DNA of 5,567 nucleotides. Origin: Nitrospira sp. UBA6909. Lineage in GTDB: Bacteria > Nitrospirota > Nitrospiria > Nitrospirales > Nitrospiraceae. Below, piece by piece: positions 5,502 to 5,567 of the stretch; position 1 is the stretch's first letter, and every line of letters begins with the position of its first letter. The notes beneath the pieces are model-generated. The model ran no database searches and had not been told where the DNA came from. It saw only the letters and a program-made list of their open reading frames with translations. The DNA is taken from contig DKBD01000043.1 in the NCBI GenBank assembly GCA_002451055.1, positions 1 through 5,567 on the forward strand, read 5' to 3'. The position numbers were made by a program, and so were the translations under genes.

Positions 5502-5567
5502 TTACCGACGAAACGTTTCTTCTTCCATATGCTCTTCTACGGACACTTCCGTCAAGGAGCCCCGGTA
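5502..5567 (-). CDS. Possible C-terminal tail of an upstream gene, cut by window edge
   Basis: The minus strand is open from the right edge for 21 codons, ending in TAA at 5504-5502. The peptide is acidic and ends EEHMEEETFRR, composition typical of a solute-exposed C-terminus. It stops 32 bases before the flavodoxin start, which would suit an operon. Twenty-one codons is too short to be decisive, and the last 98 bases also hold a promoter-like match. No family can be recognised. Confidence 0.25.
   Translation of the reverse strand, partial: YRGSLTEVSVEEHMEEETFRR
5526..5555 (-). promoter_or_regulatory. Candidate promoter for the exported flavodoxin gene
   Basis: On the minus strand TTGACG (5555-5550) is followed after 18 bases by CATATG (5531-5526, 3 of 6 to TATAAT). 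The predicted start near 5519 falls on the 10-base palindrome GAAACGTTTC (5510-5519), which could act as an operator. The -10 is weak, and the same bases may instead be the end of an upstream gene. Confidence 0.25.

Noticed and set aside
5529..5567. Plus-strand ATG open to the right edge (13 codons)
   Set aside because: There is no ribosome binding site upstream, and it is too short to judge against the equally open minus-strand frame.

Overview
The window looks like ordinary chromosomal DNA from a free-living, moderately GC-rich Gram-negative-type bacterium. It holds a soluble M3 peptidase, a RluE-type 23S rRNA pseudouridine synthase, a Bfd-type ferredoxin and a signal-peptide-bearing flavodoxin, with Shine-Dalgarno sites and sigma70-like promoters. 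The gene mix and protein style would fit a Nitrospira-like organism, but that is a guess from general impression and not something the sequence proves. I see no rRNA, tRNA, CRISPR array, insertion sequence or phage module.

Layout. Bases 1-797, minus strand: a 5'-complete but 3'-truncated gene running off the left edge. It is easily missed because its stop lies outside the window. Its fold pattern resembles PD-(D/E)XK nuclease-like proteins. Bases 798-1021: non-coding, with a perfect 16-base palindrome and a two-copy 48-base-period repeat. Bases 1022-1351, minus strand: a 109-residue all-helical hypothetical protein with an apparent internal duplication. Bases 1352-1518: a divergent promoter region. 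Bases 1519-3315, plus strand: oligoendopeptidase F (pepF), followed by an intrinsic terminator. Bases 3448-4041, minus strand: rluE, convergent with pepF. Bases 4042-4380: a 339-base divergent spacer with an unusual interleaved inverted-repeat pair, then a strong promoter and a Fur-box-like dyad. Bases 4381-4590, plus strand: a bfd-type [2Fe-2S] ferredoxin, followed by an intrinsic terminator. Bases 4849-5469, minus strand: an exported flavodoxin/WrbA-like protein. Bases 5470-5567: upstream region, possibly carrying the last codons of another gene.

How the genes relate. Most appear to be single-gene transcription units, since strands alternate and terminators or promoters lie between them. 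PepF (peptide turnover) and RluE (23S rRNA modification) are housekeeping. The Bfd-like protein points to iron release from bacterioferritin, and its promoter dyad fits iron-responsive control. The neighbouring exported flavodoxin is a second redox protein, but nothing shows that the two work together. The most interesting items are the edge-truncated nuclease-like gene, the Fur-like operator on bfd, the pseudoknot-topology repeats upstream of rluE, and a flavodoxin with a Sec-type signal.
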